DNA from: an uncultured Bacteroidota bacterium
GTDB lineage: Bacteria > Bacteroidota > Bacteroidia > Bacteroidales > P3
Reading direction: 5' to 3'
Length of the DNA: 64,000 nt
Assembly: GCA_902793295.1 (NCBI GenBank)
Contig: CADBDA010000008.1
Location: 45,064 to 109,063 of the forward strand
How positions within the stretch are numbered: the first letter of the stretch is position 1; the number at the start of each line of letters is the position of its first letter. Made by a program: the position numbers and the translations under genes. Below, one piece after another: positions 36,548-45,236 of this stretch. Under the pieces are notes generated by a model that had not been told where the DNA came from, did not search any database, and saw only the letters and a program-made list of their open reading frames with translations.

Positions 36548-37960
36548 TCAGAGCGTGATGTCGACAGGCTTCAGCATATTTTCAGGCAGAAGGATGCGAT
36601 CCAGCTGTTCCTTGGTCAACAGACCATGTTCGAGAACCAGTTCGTAGACGCCGCGGCCCGTTTCGCTAGCCTCTTTGGCAATCTTAGTACTCTGCTTGTA
36701 ACCGATGATGGGGTTGAGCATGGTGACGATGCCGATGCTGTGTTCGACCAGCTGGCGGCAGCGTTCCTCGTTGGCGCGGATGCCATCGATGCAAAGGGTG
36801 CGCAGGGTGTCGAGACCATTCTCGAGCAGATGGATGCTCTCGAAGAGGGTGTAGGCTATAACAGGTTCCATGACATTGAGCTCCAACTGGCCGTTGTCGC
36901 TGGCGAAGCTGATGGTCATATCGTTACCGATAACCTTATAGCAGACCTGGTTCATCACCTCGGGAATGACGGGGTTGACCTTGCCCGGCATGATGCTGCT
37001 GCCCGGCTGGCGCTCCGGCAGATGAATCTCGTTGAGACCGCAGCGGGGACCGCTGGAGAGGAGGCGCAGGTCGTTGCACATCTTATTGATCTTGATGGCC
37101 AGACGTTTCATTGCGGAGCTGTACTGGATCATGCAGCTGGTGGCGCTGGTGGCTTCAATCAGGTTGTCGGCCAAACTGATATTCCAACCGGTGATTTTGC
37201 GGAGAGCTTTGATACAAGCGTCGCTATAGCCCGGTTTGGAGCAGATGCCGGTACCGATGGCGGTGGCGCCCATGTTGACGATGAGGAACTCGTCGGCAGC
37301 GTTGCGCAGGTTGTGGAGTTCGCCACGGAGAGCAGCGGCGAAACCGCCGAAAGTCTGACCCAAAGTCATGGGGACAGCGTCCTGAAGCTGGGTACGGCCC
37401 ATCTTGATGACCTTAGCAAACTCCTGGCTCTTCTTGTCGAGCGACTCGATCATGCGTTCCAAGCGCGGCATGAACTCGAGATGTTCGAGGCACATGGCCA
37501 TGTGGATGGCACAAGGATAGGCGTCGTTGGTGCTCTGGCTGGCGTTGACCACATCGTTGGGCGAGCAGAACTGGTATTCGCCCTTCTTATGGCCCATGCG
37601 TTCCAGAGCCAAGTTGGCGATCACTTCGTTAGCGGCCATATTGGTGCTGGTGCCGGCACCGCCCTGAATCATGTCGATGGGGAACTGGTCGTGGAAACGT
37701 CCGTCGAGCAATTGGTCACAAGCCCAGATGATGGCTTCACCCTGTTCGGGGGTAATCATACCCACCTCAACGTTGGCCATGGCAGCAGCCTTCTTGGTGA
37801 TGGCCATACCACGGATGAAATTGTGGTAGTTGCTCAGCAGCTGACCGCTAATGTGGAAGTTTTCGATAGCGCGTGTAGTTTGTACGCCGTAAAAAGCATC
37901 TGCCGGCACGTCGTGGGTACCCAGCAGGTCACTTTCGGTACGATATTTCATATTTTCCAT
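36548..37960 (-). CDS. aspA: Aspartate ammonia-lyase
   Basis: A 470-residue cytosolic homotetrameric enzyme of the fumarase/aspartase superfamily. It deaminates L-aspartate to fumarate and ammonia. Signatures are GAGTSTNMAANEVIAN (101-116), SQSTNDAYP (141-149) and the flexible catalytic loop GSSIMPGKVNP (320-330), whose second serine (322) is the expected base. Aspartase is favoured over fumarase C because of the overall pattern around the GTSTNMAAN and KVIKMGRTQLQDAVP segments. The product fumarate would feed anaerobic fumarate respiration. Confidence 0.93.
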   Translation of the reverse strand: MENMKYRTESDLLGTHDVPADAFYGVQTTRAIENFHISGQLLSNYHNFIRGMAITKKAAAMANVEVGMITPEQGEAIIWACDQLLDGRFHDQFPIDMIQGGAGTSTNMAANEVIANLALERMGHKKGEYQFCSPNDVVNASQSTNDAYPCAIHMAMCLEHLEFMPRLERMIESLDKKSQEFAKVIKMGRTQLQDAVPMTLGQTFGGFAAALRGELHNLRNAADEFLIVNMGATAIGTGICSKPGYSDACIKALRKITGWNISLADNLIEATSATSCMIQYSSAMKRLAIKINKMCNDLRLLSSGPRCGLNEIHLPERQPGSSIMPGKVNPVIPEVMNQVCYKVIGNDMTISFASDNGQLELNVMEPVIAYTLFESIHLLENGLDTLRTLCIDGIRANEERCRQLVEHSIGIVTMLNPIIGYKQSTKIAKEASETGRGVYELVLEHGLLTKEQLDRILLPENMLKPVDITL

Positions 37961-38030
37961 TTGTTAATTTTTTAATTATTTTTCTTTATATCAATCAAAT
38001 AAACAACAATTCTTTGTTAGAATGCATTTG

Positions 38031-38038
38031 CAAATTTA
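38031..38038 (-). promoter_or_regulatory. -7 element upstream of aspA
   Basis: TAAATTTG on the minus strand fits TAnnTTTG and lies 70 nt before the aspA start. There is no clear -33. Confidence 0.45.
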
Positions 38039-38084
38039 CTAATTAAATTGAAAACAGAAAGGAAATCGATAAAAAAATATCAAT

Positions 38085-38735
38085 TTATTTTTTAAAGCGG
38101 CTGGAAAGCTCATGAGACAATGCCGCAAGCGAAGCAGCCAGATTCTCATTTTTGACCAATATACCCTGCGGGACATCGATATGGGTGGGGGCAAAATTCC
38201 AAATGGCCTTGACCCCTGCTGCCACTAGCGCATTGCACACCTCCTGTGCCGCTGACGAAGGCACGGCGATGATGCCGATATTGATGCGGACCCGCTTGAC
38301 GAAGGCATCCAGATTCTCAATCGGGAGCACCGGTTTCCCGCTGATACGCAGGCCGTGAAGCGCCACGTCACTGTCGAATCCCGCCACGATGCTGAGTCCG
38401 TAGTTATCAAATCCTTGATAATGGAGCAAGGTGCGACCCAAGCCGCCGACACCCACCAGCACTGCCTCGGTCACATTGTCGTAACCCAGGAAACGTTTCA
38501 TGTCTTCCATCAATGGGAGGATCTCGAAGCCCAACTTCGGGCGTCCGGGGCTCGACGCCACCCCCGCCAAGTCCTTGCGGACCAGCACGGGATTGAGCGA
38601 CAGGCTCTGTGCGATGGTGGTCGAGGAGACAAAACGCTCTCCCTGACGCATTTTTTCCTGCAGATAACAATAATACACTGGCAGCCTACCCAAAGTGGAA
38701 TTCATGATTACCAGTGTATTGGATTTATTTTCCAT
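38085..38735 (-). CDS. rex: Redox-sensing transcriptional repressor Rex
   Basis: A 216-residue NADH-responsive repressor. The N-terminal winged helix includes LPVYYCYLQEKMRQGERFVSS (18-38) and LVRKDLA, and the Rossmann domain has VGVGGLGRTLL from residue 94, with Asp121 as the expected NAD ribose contact. High NADH releases Rex from DNA so that fermentation and respiration genes are expressed. The ATG at 38735 is used because the extra 38 residues of a longer reading pass through the promoter. Its neighbours aspA and nqr are plausible targets, which is inference. Confidence 0.92.
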   Translation of the reverse strand: MENKSNTLVIMNSTLGRLPVYYCYLQEKMRQGERFVSSTTIAQSLSLNPVLVRKDLAGVASSPGRPKLGFEILPLMEDMKRFLGYDNVTEAVLVGVGGLGRTLLHYQGFDNYGLSIVAGFDSDVALHGLRISGKPVLPIENLDAFVKRVRINIGIIAVPSSAAQEVCNALVAAGVKAIWNFAPTHIDVPQGILVKNENLAASLAALSHELSSRFKK

Positions 38736-38761
38736 TGTCTTCGATGCTTTTTTATCGATTG

Positions 38762-38792
38762 CAAAAATACATAAATTTTCGGATTGAGCAAC
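38762..38792 (-). promoter_or_regulatory. rex promoter
   Basis: Minus strand GTTG (38789-38792), 19 nt, then TATTTTTG (38762-38769). It supports the rex start at 38735. A divergent TATTTTTG lies on the plus strand near 38799-38806 and may serve the EamA gene. Confidence 0.7.
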
Positions 38793-38925
38793 TTTTGTTA
38801 TTTTTGCAAATCTGTCCGGAGATGCCAAAAGCCACCAGTTCACTGACAATCATTACAATAAACAAAATATAATAATATAATGTAAATCATAAAAAGGCAC
38901 AAACCGGCACAAAAAGGAGAATAAA

Positions 38926-39831
38926 ATGCAAGAACAACATAGAACTGTAAGCCGCCGACAGACCATTATCGGCACCATTTGTGGCATCGGTGCGGCCATT
39001 TGCTACGGGACCAACCCTCTCGGTGCACAACTGTACAAGGAGGGGATGACACCGTCGAGTGTCCTCTTTTGGCGGTTCGGCCTGGCCTGGCTTATCATTG
39101 CCATCGTGATGCTGTTCCGCAAGGAGTCGCTGCGTGTCAGCGCCAAGGAGTTCGGCGTGGTCACCGCGCTGGGACTGCTCTTCATGGCCTCGTCGCTGAC
39201 GCTCTACATGAGCTTCTCTATGATGGATGTCGGTGTGGCCTCCACCATCCTTTTTGTCTATCCGGTGATGACTGCCGCCATCATGTCGTTATTCTTCAAA
39301 GAGAAACTGACCATGGTCACCGTAGCCTCTATCGTGCTTTCGTTTGTCGGTGTCATGCTGCTCTATTGGCGAGGAAACGGCGTGACTCTGTCTACTTTGG
39401 GTGTGATTCTGGTGCTGCTCTCAGCGCTGACATATTCGGTCTACATCATCGTGGTGGACCGCAGCAAGATCCAGATGTCGTCATTCAAAATCAATTTCTA
39501 CGTACTCATCTACTGCACGTTGGGCAACGTGGCCTACTCGTTATGCATGGGTCAGCCCATCGCTATGCCCGCCACGGCCTCCAGCTGGTTCTACGTCGGG
39601 TGGCTCGCCGTGGTGCCAGCCATCATGGCGCTGGTGATGATGGTCTATGCCGCCAAATATATCGGATCGACCCCAACGGCCATCATGGGTGCCCTGGAGC
39701 CACTCACCGCTGTACTGATAGGCATTTTCCTGTTCGGCGAGTCGTTCACCGCCCGCCTCGCCGTCGGCATACTGCTAATTTTCAGTTCAGTAATACTTAT
39801 TGTAATAAGAAACCATAAACCAAAACAATAA
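38926..39831 (+). CDS. EamA/DMT-superfamily exporter
   Basis: A 301-residue protein with ten hydrophobic helices arranged as two five-helix EamA repeats (about 15-150 and 165-295). The second repeat has SWFYVGWLAVVPAIMALVMM and IGSTPTAIMGALEPLTAVLIGIFLFGE, the typical closing signature of drug/metabolite transporters. It probably exports a small metabolite or amino acid; substrate not predictable. The 12-residue N-terminus before the first helix is basic. Confidence 0.88.
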   Translation: MQEQHRTVSRRQTIIGTICGIGAAICYGTNPLGAQLYKEGMTPSSVLFWRFGLAWLIIAIVMLFRKESLRVSAKEFGVVTALGLLFMASSLTLYMSFSMMDVGVASTILFVYPVMTAAIMSLFFKEKLTMVTVASIVLSFVGVMLLYWRGNGVTLSTLGVILVLLSALTYSVYIIVVDRSKIQMSSFKINFYVLIYCTLGNVAYSLCMGQPIAMPATASSWFYVGWLAVVPAIMALVMMVYAAKYIGSTPTAIMGALEPLTAVLIGIFLFGESFTARLAVGILLIFSSVILIVIRNHKPKQ

Positions 39832-39887
39832 ACAGAGACAATAGTCGTTAATTATTAATACATTTTGAATTAGAACCAACACATATA

Positions 39888-41018
39888 ATGTCACACCTAG
39901 CACTCCTGTTGCTGTTCCTCTTTGGTGCCATGAGCATCTCGTTTCTCTGCTCCATATTGGAGTCGGTACTGATGTCCACACCTCTTTCTTACATCACCAT
40001 GAGGGAAGATGCCGGTTACAAACCCGCCAGCCGCTTCAAGGAATACAAAACCGACAACGGTCGCCCTATCGCAGCCATTCTGTCACTGAACACCATAGCC
40101 AACACCATCGGTGCCGCCGGCGTCGGCGCACAGGCCGCCACCTTCGGCGGCAACTGGTTCGGCATTGTTTCGGCACTCACCACTGTGCTGATTCTCATCT
40201 TCTCTGAGATCATACCGAAAACCATCGGCACCAGCCACTGGAAACGCCTCATGGGATTCACGGCACGCACTATCCGCGTACTGATAGTCATCATGTACCC
40301 CTTTGTGCTGCTCATTGGACTCATCACCAGGCTCTTTTCGCGCAACGACGACGAAGCCACTGTCAGCCGCGAAGAGGTCGCCGCCATGGCCGATGTGGGC
40401 GAGGACGAAGGCGTGCTCGACGAGGATGAGAACAAAATCATCCAAAATGTCATCAAGCTGGACGATGTGAAGGCCTACGACGTGATGACCCCCCACAGCG
40501 TCGCCGCCGTGGCCCCCGAATCCATGACGCTGAAAGAATTCTACAAAGAGGAGGAATACAGTCATTTCAGCCGTATACCCGTCTATGCCGACGATCCCGA
40601 ATACATCACCGGATACATCCTTCGCAGCGACGCCCTCGAGGACCTTGCCGAGGACAAATTCAACAAACGGCTGAAGGACATCAAACGCGACATCCCGCTG
40701 TTCAACGAGGAACAGTCGGTCAGCGAGATATGGGATTCGCTGCTCAAACACAAAGAGCAGATTGCCATCATCATCGACGAATACGGCGGTTTCCAAGGCA
40801 TCATCACCCTCGAGGACATCATCGAGACCATCTTCGGCCTCGAGATTATCGACGAGAACGACGAGGTGACCGACATGCAACAGTATGCCCGCGAACGCTG
40901 GCAGCAGCGACAGCGCCGCTTCAAGAGCATCCGCTTGCCCGAAGAGAGTCCCGAGCGGAAAGCCGAAAACGGAAAACATACGGTGGACAACGGCGAGGAA
41001 AAAACAGAGAACGCCTAA
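39888..41018 (+). CDS. CNNM/HlyC-type membrane protein with CBS domains
   Basis: A 376-residue protein. The first 150 residues form a DUF21/CNNM membrane domain with NTIANTIGAAGVGAQAA and FSEIIPKTIG, then a CBS pair (about 200-320, DVMTPHSVAAVAPESMTLKEF and IDEYGGFQGIITLEDIIETIFG). The usual C-terminal CorC_HlyC domain is missing; the protein ends in a charged tail (330-376). Members are linked to divalent-cation efflux, chiefly magnesium and cobalt. Annotation as hemolysin is historical. It begins 56 bp after the EamA gene and ends 12 bp before the next gene. Confidence 0.88.
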   Translation: MSHLALLLLFLFGAMSISFLCSILESVLMSTPLSYITMREDAGYKPASRFKEYKTDNGRPIAAILSLNTIANTIGAAGVGAQAATFGGNWFGIVSALTTVLILIFSEIIPKTIGTSHWKRLMGFTARTIRVLIVIMYPFVLLIGLITRLFSRNDDEATVSREEVAAMADVGEDEGVLDEDENKIIQNVIKLDDVKAYDVMTPHSVAAVAPESMTLKEFYKEEEYSHFSRIPVYADDPEYITGYILRSDALEDLAEDKFNKRLKDIKRDIPLFNEEQSVSEIWDSLLKHKEQIAIIIDEYGGFQGIITLEDIIETIFGLEIIDENDEVTDMQQYARERWQQRQRRFKSIRLPEESPERKAENGKHTVDNGEEKTENA

Positions 41019-41030
41019 AACGCCACAGCC

Positions 41031-41489
41031 ATGAGCCTCGAGAGCTACTACCAGAAACATCCGGAACTGAACGAGCAGAATTCGCCAAAGGAAGAAAAGC
41101 CTTCCGTTTCGGAACCCGACTCCTTGAAGCCACCCAAAGCGCAAGTTCGACGGCGCGGATGGTGGCCTCTGGCCATAGTGCTCCTTTTCCTGATTCTGCT
41201 GGGGGTGACCTGTCCTTCGCAAGCCGACCACGAGCGGGCACTCAAGAAAGCTATCAGAGAGCAGATAGACGACACTATCGACAAGGACAACAAACTGGTG
41301 TCCACACTTGAATTCTTTTTGGCAGACGGACTGATTGGTCTCTATACTTCGGACGCTCTCCATGTAGAGAAATATCTTGTTTTCAGCATCGGTAAACTAC
41401 AGACACCTGAGGGTGAGTCCAAAACCGTGACCATAGGCATACTCAGCCATGTATTTACACTAATAGAACCTGAAAGCGACACGCAATGA
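41031..41489 (+). CDS. Small single-pass membrane protein, possibly DUF4359-like
   Basis: A 152-residue protein with a hydrophilic N-terminus (1-42), one membrane helix (about 45-60) and an outer domain. The segment after the helix, [20 protein letters not shown], and the C-terminal [10 protein letters not shown] with [13 protein letters not shown] resemble small Bacteroidota proteins grouped as DUF4359, which have no known function. The family link is from memory and uncertain. Its stop overlaps the start of mnmA by 4 bp, so the two are coupled. Confidence 0.7.
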   Translation: MSLESYYQKHPELNEQNSPKEEKPSVSEPDSLKPPKAQVRRRGWWPLAIVLLFLILLGVTCPSQADHERALKKAIREQIDDTIDKDNKLVSTLEFFLADGLIGLYTSDALHVEKYLVFSIGKLQTPEGESKTVTIGILSHVFTLIEPESDTQ

Positions 41490-42586
41490 ATATAGCAGCA
41501 CTTGTTTCGGGCGGGGTGGACAGCTCCGTCGTGGTACACCTTCTGAAGGAGCAAGGGTACAATCCCGACATCTTCTATATCCGCATCGGCATGGAGGATG
41601 AGGAGGGATACATTGACTGTCCGGCCGAAGAGGACATCGAGATCACCACCTACATCGCCAAAAAATACGGCTGCCGCTTTGAGGAGGTGAACCTGCACAA
41701 GGAATACTGGGACAACGTGGTGCGCTACACTATCGAGTCGGTGAAGCAAGGGCTGACGCCCAATCCCGACGTGATGTGCAACAAACTCATCAAATTCGGC
41801 GCCTTCGACGATCGGTGTGGCAAGGACTACGACCGCATCGCCACAGGGCATTATGCCACCACGCATGTCGCCGACGGCACCACCTTCCTCAGCACCGCCA
41901 AAGACCCGCTGAAAGACCAGACCGACTTCCTCACCCAGCTCACCTATCCCCAAATCGCCAAGACCCTGTTCCCCATTGGGCACCTGATGAAAAGCGAAGT
42001 CCGCGACATAGCCCACAACGCCAAGCTGCCCTCGGCCGACCGCAAGGACAGCCAAGGCATCTGTTTTTTGGGTAAAATCAACTACAACGACTTCCTTCGC
42101 CGCTACCTGGGCGAGAAAGAGGGCAAAATTGTCGAGCTCGAAACCGGCAAGGTTCTGGGCTCCCACAAGGGCTACTGGTTCCACACCATCGGCCAGCGAA
42201 AAGGTCTTTTCCTCAGTGGCGGCCCATGGTTTGTGGTAAAGAAAGACATTGAAGAGAATGTGCTATATGTCAGCCAAGGCTACACCCCCGAGGCGCAATA
42301 TGGGAAAGAGATCAACCTGCTGGGGTTCCACTACCTTAGCGCCGACCTGTGGGGCGATTTCGACAGCATGGAGGTGCTGTTCAAGATACGACACACACCA
42401 GATTTTGCCCACGGCCGACTGTCACAAGTCGACGACCCCGTCTACGGCCGCATCTACCACCTCAGCAGCGACACCAAAATACAAGGCATTGCTGCCGGCC
42501 AATACGCCACCATCTACGATTGCCGAAGCATCGAAGGCACCGACTACGACACCCATCTGGTCGCCGCCACTGGGATGATAGTTTGA
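41486..42586 (+). CDS. mnmA: tRNA 2-thiouridine(34) synthase
   Basis: A 366-residue PP-loop enzyme that thiolates U34 of Lys, Glu and Gln tRNAs with ATP and a persulfide carrier. The PP-loop is [13 protein letters not shown] (8-20). The two catalytic cysteines are Cys98 in [12 protein letters not shown] and Cys193 in [10 protein letters not shown]. The C-terminal beta-barrel is complete and ends in ATGMIV. The last 25 coding bases before the stop are repeated at 44251, beyond the following AT-rich gene. Bacteroidota often have two MnmA copies. Confidence 0.94.
   Translation: MNIAALVSGGVDSSVVVHLLKEQGYNPDIFYIRIGMEDEEGYIDCPAEEDIEITTYIAKKYGCRFEEVNLHKEYWDNVVRYTIESVKQGLTPNPDVMCNKLIKFGAFDDRCGKDYDRIATGHYATTHVADGTTFLSTAKDPLKDQTDFLTQLTYPQIAKTLFPIGHLMKSEVRDIAHNAKLPSADRKDSQGICFLGKINYNDFLRRYLGEKEGKIVELETGKVLGSHKGYWFHTIGQRKGLFLSGGPWFVVKKDIEENVLYVSQGYTPEAQYGKEINLLGFHYLSADLWGDFDSMEVLFKIRHTPDFAHGRLSQVDDPVYGRIYHLSSDTKIQGIAAGQYATIYDCRSIEGTDYDTHLVAATGMIV
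42558..42582 (+). repeat. 25-bp direct repeat, left copy (mnmA 3' end)
   Basis: A perfect 25-bp match to 44251-44275. This copy codes for the last residues VAATGMIV of MnmA and is followed by a TGA stop. Together the copies bracket 1.67 kb of AT-rich sequence, as expected for a gene-end attachment site or a duplication. Confidence 0.8.
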
Positions 42587-42668
42587 AGCACTGGACAAGA
42601 TGTTGTTACCATATATAATAAACAACTCGTTTTTTTACATAAAAGGCACATTTGTATAACAGTTAATC

Positions 42669-44162
42669 ATGAAGAGATTAATCCTATTTCTATTGGCTTT
42701 AGTTCCCAACGTTTTTTTGTTGGCACAAACAACTCCCTATTCTTATTCAAGTATTAAGGATGCTCTAGGAAAAACAGTTTATATCACTACTGACCTGAAG
42801 TCTGATATAAGACACACATTGGCCTCTTATACTTACATCGAAAAAAAACCTGGGAAATACAAGAAATGTAAAGTTGTCACCACATCCTATTATGGACTAT
42901 TCGAAGGCGTTAAAGAATTGCCAAACTTTTTTTACGGTGTATACTATAAAGTTATTGATGAAATAATTATTGAGGGCGAGTCATATATTCGATTCCAACA
43001 AGATTCTAATGGGGAAAGTGTCTTTTTCGCAATTCCCAAACGGAGGATTGAAGAACATATCATGAACGGACCAATGCTCCAATTGGATAGGATAACGGCA
43101 GAGGCCAATCGTATAGGACAAATGTATTCGTATGCGAGTCTAGATGAGACGACTCATGCATTTTATAAAATTGGATATGCGATGAGTGCGTCCGAGAAAA
43201 AACAATTGGTGGAAATAAAAAGCGTAGATTTTTCCAAATCCATCGATGGAAAAAAATATGCTAAGTTTAAAATGCTAGGGTATACAATCTGTGATAAATA
43301 TGAGACTCCATTTCTAATTACTGCGAAAATTGGCAATTCTGAGGGTCTTATACAATATGGTATCTTGCAAGAAATGATTAAAGACAAGGCATTGTTGACC
43401 CAACGAGAATTAGATAGCATTGAACGAGTTGTTTTTGTAAACGACAGTCTTGATGAAGTCAGAGACCATGGAGTTTTTCTTGGGATATCAAGAGGAGATA
43501 CAGTCGCTTTGTACTGCTGTTCAGGTTCTACTTTCAGGGAAACGTTTATTGGCTATAGCAATGGAGTTATTACAAGTTATAGCAAATATGATGTTTCTTT
43601 TATTGACAAAAAAGATGAGTCTTATTTGAAACGCAGGCAAGAAAAAGGCATAGAAATTCGAAAAGAAGCTGCCAGACAATACGATAGCATCATGGTACAA
43701 AGAAAAGAAGCAGAACGAATACGTAAAGAAGAAGAAGCTCGATTGGAAGAAGAACGCACAATTCAATTTATAGATAGTACAATATTGGTGTGTAAGAAAA
43801 AACAAATTTTTATTTGGAAACAGGAATATGCCTATGGTGACTATGGAAAATTTGGCTTAGAGTGGAATTTCTTTAACTGTTATAATAAGGTAATCAAATA
43901 TATCGAATTGACAATAAAGCCATACAATCAAGTCAATGATATACAAAGAGATGATTTCGGAAGAAAAGAGGCAAAAGCCAAATGTATAGGGCCAATAGAA
44001 TCCGGAGATTTAGCAACCTTTACGTTTGACGAACTTTTTTGGGATGACAACGACCTGATTAACAAATTGAAAGTTTCATATATAAAAATCACCTTCATGG
44101 ACAATACTACAAAAGTGTTCTCGGGGATAGAAAATGTTAATAAGCACCGTTTGGCATTTTGA
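42669..44162 (+). CDS. Unknown exported protein in an AT-rich inserted segment
   Basis: A 497-residue protein I do not recognise. A signal peptide (about 1-19, ending LLAQ) is followed by a mainly beta region and, near residues 330-378, a charged helix rich in Glu, Arg and Lys (RKEAERIRKEEEARLEEERT). The last 110 residues resemble a small beta-sandwich with YIELTIKPYNQVND. Codon use is far more AT-rich than in mnmA or the genes beyond it. The gene is flanked by a 25-bp direct repeat, which points to lateral gain. No integrase or transposase lies within the repeats. Confidence 0.8.
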   Translation: MKRLILFLLALVPNVFLLAQTTPYSYSSIKDALGKTVYITTDLKSDIRHTLASYTYIEKKPGKYKKCKVVTTSYYGLFEGVKELPNFFYGVYYKVIDEIIIEGESYIRFQQDSNGESVFFAIPKRRIEEHIMNGPMLQLDRITAEANRIGQMYSYASLDETTHAFYKIGYAMSASEKKQLVEIKSVDFSKSIDGKKYAKFKMLGYTICDKYETPFLITAKIGNSEGLIQYGILQEMIKDKALLTQRELDSIERVVFVNDSLDEVRDHGVFLGISRGDTVALYCCSGSTFRETFIGYSNGVITSYSKYDVSFIDKKDESYLKRRQEKGIEIRKEAARQYDSIMVQRKEAERIRKEEEARLEEERTIQFIDSTILVCKKKQIFIWKQEYAYGDYGKFGLEWNFFNCYNKVIKYIELTIKPYNQVNDIQRDDFGRKEAKAKCIGPIESGDLATFTFDELFWDDNDLINKLKVSYIKITFMDNTTKVFSGIENVNKHRLAF

Positions 44163-44250
44163 AAAACCGTGGAGGCTGTTTGTGAAAGCCCAAATGCTTT
44201 CTATGGACTCTAGCGATATGTCTTGGGTGATGACGAAACCCTGGCGTAAA

Positions 44251-44275
44251 TGGTCGCCGCCACTGGGATGATAGT
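44251..44275 (+). repeat. 25-bp direct repeat, right copy
   Basis: Identical to 42558-42582. Read in the same frame it also ends in GMIV followed by a stop, here TAA in place of TGA. The original mnmA end may be this copy, with the left one supplied by the insert. Confidence 0.8.
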
Positions 44276-44291
44276 ATAAGGAGAAAGAATA

Positions 44292-44714
44292 TTATTTTTC
44301 GAGGAGCGTCATGTCTTTTGTCACGGTGGCGGCACCGTCATACCAATGACCGTCGCCGCCCTGCAAGGGGACATCCTTAAAGGAGACACGAAGTGTGGTA
44401 TCGGCATAGAGGCCATTTTCCGTGCTGTCGATATCCTGGAAAGAGAGTTCGAACTCGGCATTTTCGTATGGGAAATTACTGGTTTCCACTTCATATTTGC
44501 CCTGACTGTCGGTGAACGCCTCCTCCCAATCGAAACTTACTTTTATGCCCTCAATAGGAGTGCCCTGCTCATTGGTGACAGTGCCCTTGACCTGATAGCG
44601 CGCCCATGGTGTGCCGTACTCTTCGACCATATAGTCGCACGACATGTTGATGCCCATCACAGCGGCCAATGAAGCATACAACCAGCTCTTGAACTTCAGA
44701 TATTTTATTTTCAT
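44292..44714 (-). CDS. Putative lipoprotein of the radical SAM-associated type
   Basis: A 140-residue protein with a basic start, a hydrophobic segment and Cys26 as the lipidation site (GINMSC). After it, YGTPWARYQVKGTVTNEQGTP is a carboxypeptidase regulatory-like beta domain entry. In Bacteroidota similar lipoproteins with YG-P-A-Y-VKGTV are annotated as radical SAM-associated because they usually neighbour a radical SAM gene. None is seen here, so it may be an orphan. Function unknown. Confidence 0.7.
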   Translation of the reverse strand: MKIKYLKFKSWLYASLAAVMGINMSCDYMVEEYGTPWARYQVKGTVTNEQGTPIEGIKVSFDWEEAFTDSQGKYEVETSNFPYENAEFELSFQDIDSTENGLYADTTLRVSFKDVPLQGGDGHWYDGAATVTKDMTLLEK

Positions 44715-44755
44715 AACTGTTTTAGGTTATTTTGAGGGGAATGGTCCCCGTCTGG

Positions 44756-45226
44756 TCAATAATTCTTGTGCGGAAGGTTCAGATAGTCATCGAAAAGCGC
44801 CAGACAAGCGTCGCGGTCCATTTGAATCAGGAAATCGCCCAATTCCTTTCGTCCGGCGAAGATGTCGTTGAAATAGTCATCGCGAAAGCCGATGAGGGCA
44901 TTGTCCTTGATGGTGCAACCATAATAGACGCGACGGATATTGGCCCATAGACAGGCGCAGAGACACATGTGACAAGGTTCGCCGGTGGTGTAGATATCGC
45001 AGCCACTCAAGTCGTGGCTACGCAAGCGGGCGCAGGCGTCGCGAATGGCCTCCACCTCGCCATGGGCCGTAGGGTCGTGATGGCCCAGCACACGGTTGTG
45101 GCCGCGGCCTATCACCACACCATCGCGCACAACGACAGCGCCAAAGGGACCTCCGTCGCCGGCCATGATACCCTTGCGCGCCTCGTTGATGGCCATCTGC
45201 ATATAGTTGTCAATTGCCATAGTCAT
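44756..45226 (-). CDS. Nucleoside/base deaminase, GuaD-like
   Basis: A 156-residue zinc deaminase of the cytidine deaminase fold. The zinc ligands and catalytic base are in AHGEVEAIRDACARL (His, Glu) and EPCHMCLCACLWANI (Cys, Cys). The C-terminal YYGCTIKDNALIGFRDDYFNDI fits the guanine deaminase group better than TadA. It would convert guanine to xanthine in the cytosol. A TadA role in tRNA is a less likely alternative. It lies 10 bp after prfA on the same strand. Confidence 0.85.
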   Translation of the reverse strand: MTMAIDNYMQMAINEARKGIMAGDGGPFGAVVVRDGVVIGRGHNRVLGHHDPTAHGEVEAIRDACARLRSHDLSGCDIYTTGEPCHMCLCACLWANIRRVYYGCTIKDNALIGFRDDYFNDIFAGRKELGDFLIQMDRDACLALFDDYLNLPHKNY

Positions 45227-45236
45227 ATCCTATTGT

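Noticed and set aside
37961..38084. Rex operator upstream of aspA
   Set aside because: An ACAA...TTGT arrangement is seen, which has the halves in the opposite order to the known TTGT...ACAA operator.
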